This document shows positions 5,779 to 6,442 of a stretch of 6,442 nucleotides of DNA, in pieces; within the stretch, counting starts at the first letter, position 1, and each line of letters starts with the position of its first letter. The translations under genes were made by a program, and so were the position numbers. The notes below the pieces were generated by a model. It made no database searches. It was not told where the DNA came from and saw only the letters and a program-made list of their open reading frames with translations. Source of the DNA: Burkholderiaceae bacterium (GTDB lineage: Bacteria; Pseudomonadota; Gammaproteobacteria; Burkholderiales; Burkholderiaceae). The DNA is taken from assembly GCA_023253905.1 (NCBI GenBank), contig JALREG010000277.1, positions 1 through 6,442 on the forward strand. The letters run 5' to 3'.

Positions 5779-6442
5779 GGAGGGTATCGGGCGATGCGAA
5801 GGTGACGATGTGATCCGCGTCGAAGCGAATGCCAATGGTCTCGCCAACCGGATGGTCATGATGGCTTGGCACCAGGGCAAGAAGGGTCGCGCCGCTTGGC
5901 AGCCTGAGCGTGTAGAGGAACTGCGCGCCCCTGAACGCCTTGCGAATGACCTGCGCATGCACCGGGCTGGCGTCGTCGTGGATCACGTCGTCGGGGCGCA
6001 GAAGCACCGTCACCTCACCGCTGGGTGCGGCCACCGCTGAGGCGATCGCCTGATCGCTGCGCGCAAGGATTGGCAGCGTGCCCAATTCGATTTCGATCTG
6101 CGCTTCGCCCTGCGCTTGCCGAACCCGCCCGGGGAGAAACGCGCCGTGACCGACGAAATCTGCAACCTCGCGCGAGGCCGGGCGGTGATAGAGCCGGTAG
6201 GGGGTATCCCACTGCGCAATTCGACCATCGATCATGACCCCGACGCTGTCGGCCATGGCGAACGCCTCGTGCTGATCATGCGTGACCAGAAGCGTGGTGA
6301 TGGCCGCTGCCTTGAGCAGCTCTCGCAACTCCAGCGCGAGTCGCTCGCGCAACTCGGGGTCCAGGCTCGAGAAGGGCTCATCGAGCAGAAGGAGCGACGG
6401 TGCTGGCGCGAGCGCGCGCGCTAGCGCCACCCGCTGCTGCTG
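5771..6442 (-). CDS. ABC transporter ATP-binding protein, FbpC/PotA type with TOBE-like tail (5' end missing)
   Basis: 223 residues are visible; the N-terminal part, with Walker A and the Q-loop, lies beyond the right edge. The visible start reads QQQRVALARALAP, the end of the LSGGQ signature, so the apparent start at 6430 is only an internal GTG (V5). Next come Walker B LLLLDEP (17-23), D-loop SSLDPELRERL (25-35), and the switch histidine in LLVTHD (H55). DGRIAQWDTPYRLYHRPASREVADFVGHGAFLPGRV leads into a C-terminal beta-rich TOBE-type domain of about 115 residues (VTVLLRPDDV, FRGAQFLYTLRLPSGATLLALVPS, IGIRFDADHIVTF). The ADFVGHGAFLPG passage resembles ferric-iron (FbpC) ATPases, and QWDTPYRLYHRP fits both FbpC and polyamine/thiosulfate types. 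It energises uptake from the cytosolic face of an inner-membrane importer; the permease and binding protein are probably off the right edge. Its last 8 bases are shared with the start of the FGE-like gene, indicating one operon. Confidence 0.93.
   Translation of the reverse strand, partial: QQQRVALARALAPAPSLLLLDEPFSSLDPELRERLALELRELLKAAAITTLLVTHDQHEAFAMADSVGVMIDGRIAQWDTPYRLYHRPASREVADFVGHGAFLPGRVRQAQGEAQIEIELGTLPILARSDQAIASAVAAPSGEVTVLLRPDDVIHDDASPVHAQVIRKAFRGAQFLYTLRLPSGATLLALVPSHHDHPVGETIGIRFDADHIVTFASPDTLHE

Noticed and set aside
5779..5958. N-terminal extension of the FGE-like protein to 5958
   Set aside because: The extension overlaps the ABC ATPase C-terminal domain and would place about 95 residues before the export segment; ATG 5778 puts the hydrophobic segment at 36-54.

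Overview
The window is high-GC DNA (by eye clearly above 60 %) with densely packed genes, short intergenic gaps, a Bug/TctC-type solute-binding protein, a YaeQ homologue, and an FbpC/PotA-type ABC ATPase. That mix is typical of Betaproteobacteria, most likely Burkholderiales. This is an inference from gene content. No rRNA, tRNA, phage, insertion-sequence or CRISPR signal is visible, and the region looks like ordinary chromosome.

Layout from left to right. (1) Positions 1-1235 hold two leftward genes: yaeQ (675-1235), followed 52 bp downstream by a Bug-family periplasmic binding protein that runs off the left edge (1-622). (2) A 143-bp divergent intergenic region (1236-1378) carries a short 9-bp tandem repeat. 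(3) Positions 1379-4869 hold a tightly packed rightward cluster: a ten-helix EamA/DMT transporter, a fold-type I PLP aminotransferase starting 3 bp later, and a 12-helix MFS transporter starting 5 bp after that. (4) At 4870-4881 the clusters converge with only 12 bp between stop codons. (5) Positions 4882-6442 hold a leftward pair: an ABC transporter ATPase whose 5' end lies beyond the right edge, and an exported formylglycine-generating-enzyme-like (SUMF1/EgtB/PvdO) protein whose start overlaps the ATPase stop by 8 bp.

How the genes may work together. The EamA-aminotransferase-MFS cluster looks like one transcription unit in which an amino-acid (or keto-acid) transaminase is flanked by two small-molecule transporters. 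The substrate cannot be read from the sequence. The ABC-FGE-like pair suggests a periplasmic accessory protein made together with an importer that resembles ferric-iron systems.

Points most worth a second look: a perfect 20-bp palindrome inside codons 10-17 of the aminotransferase; the FGE-like protein, which lacks the two catalytic cysteines of true FGE yet is translationally linked to an ABC importer; and a 9-bp-stem hairpin followed by a pyrimidine-rich tract inside the EamA gene. I saw no convincing wholly new multi-gene system.
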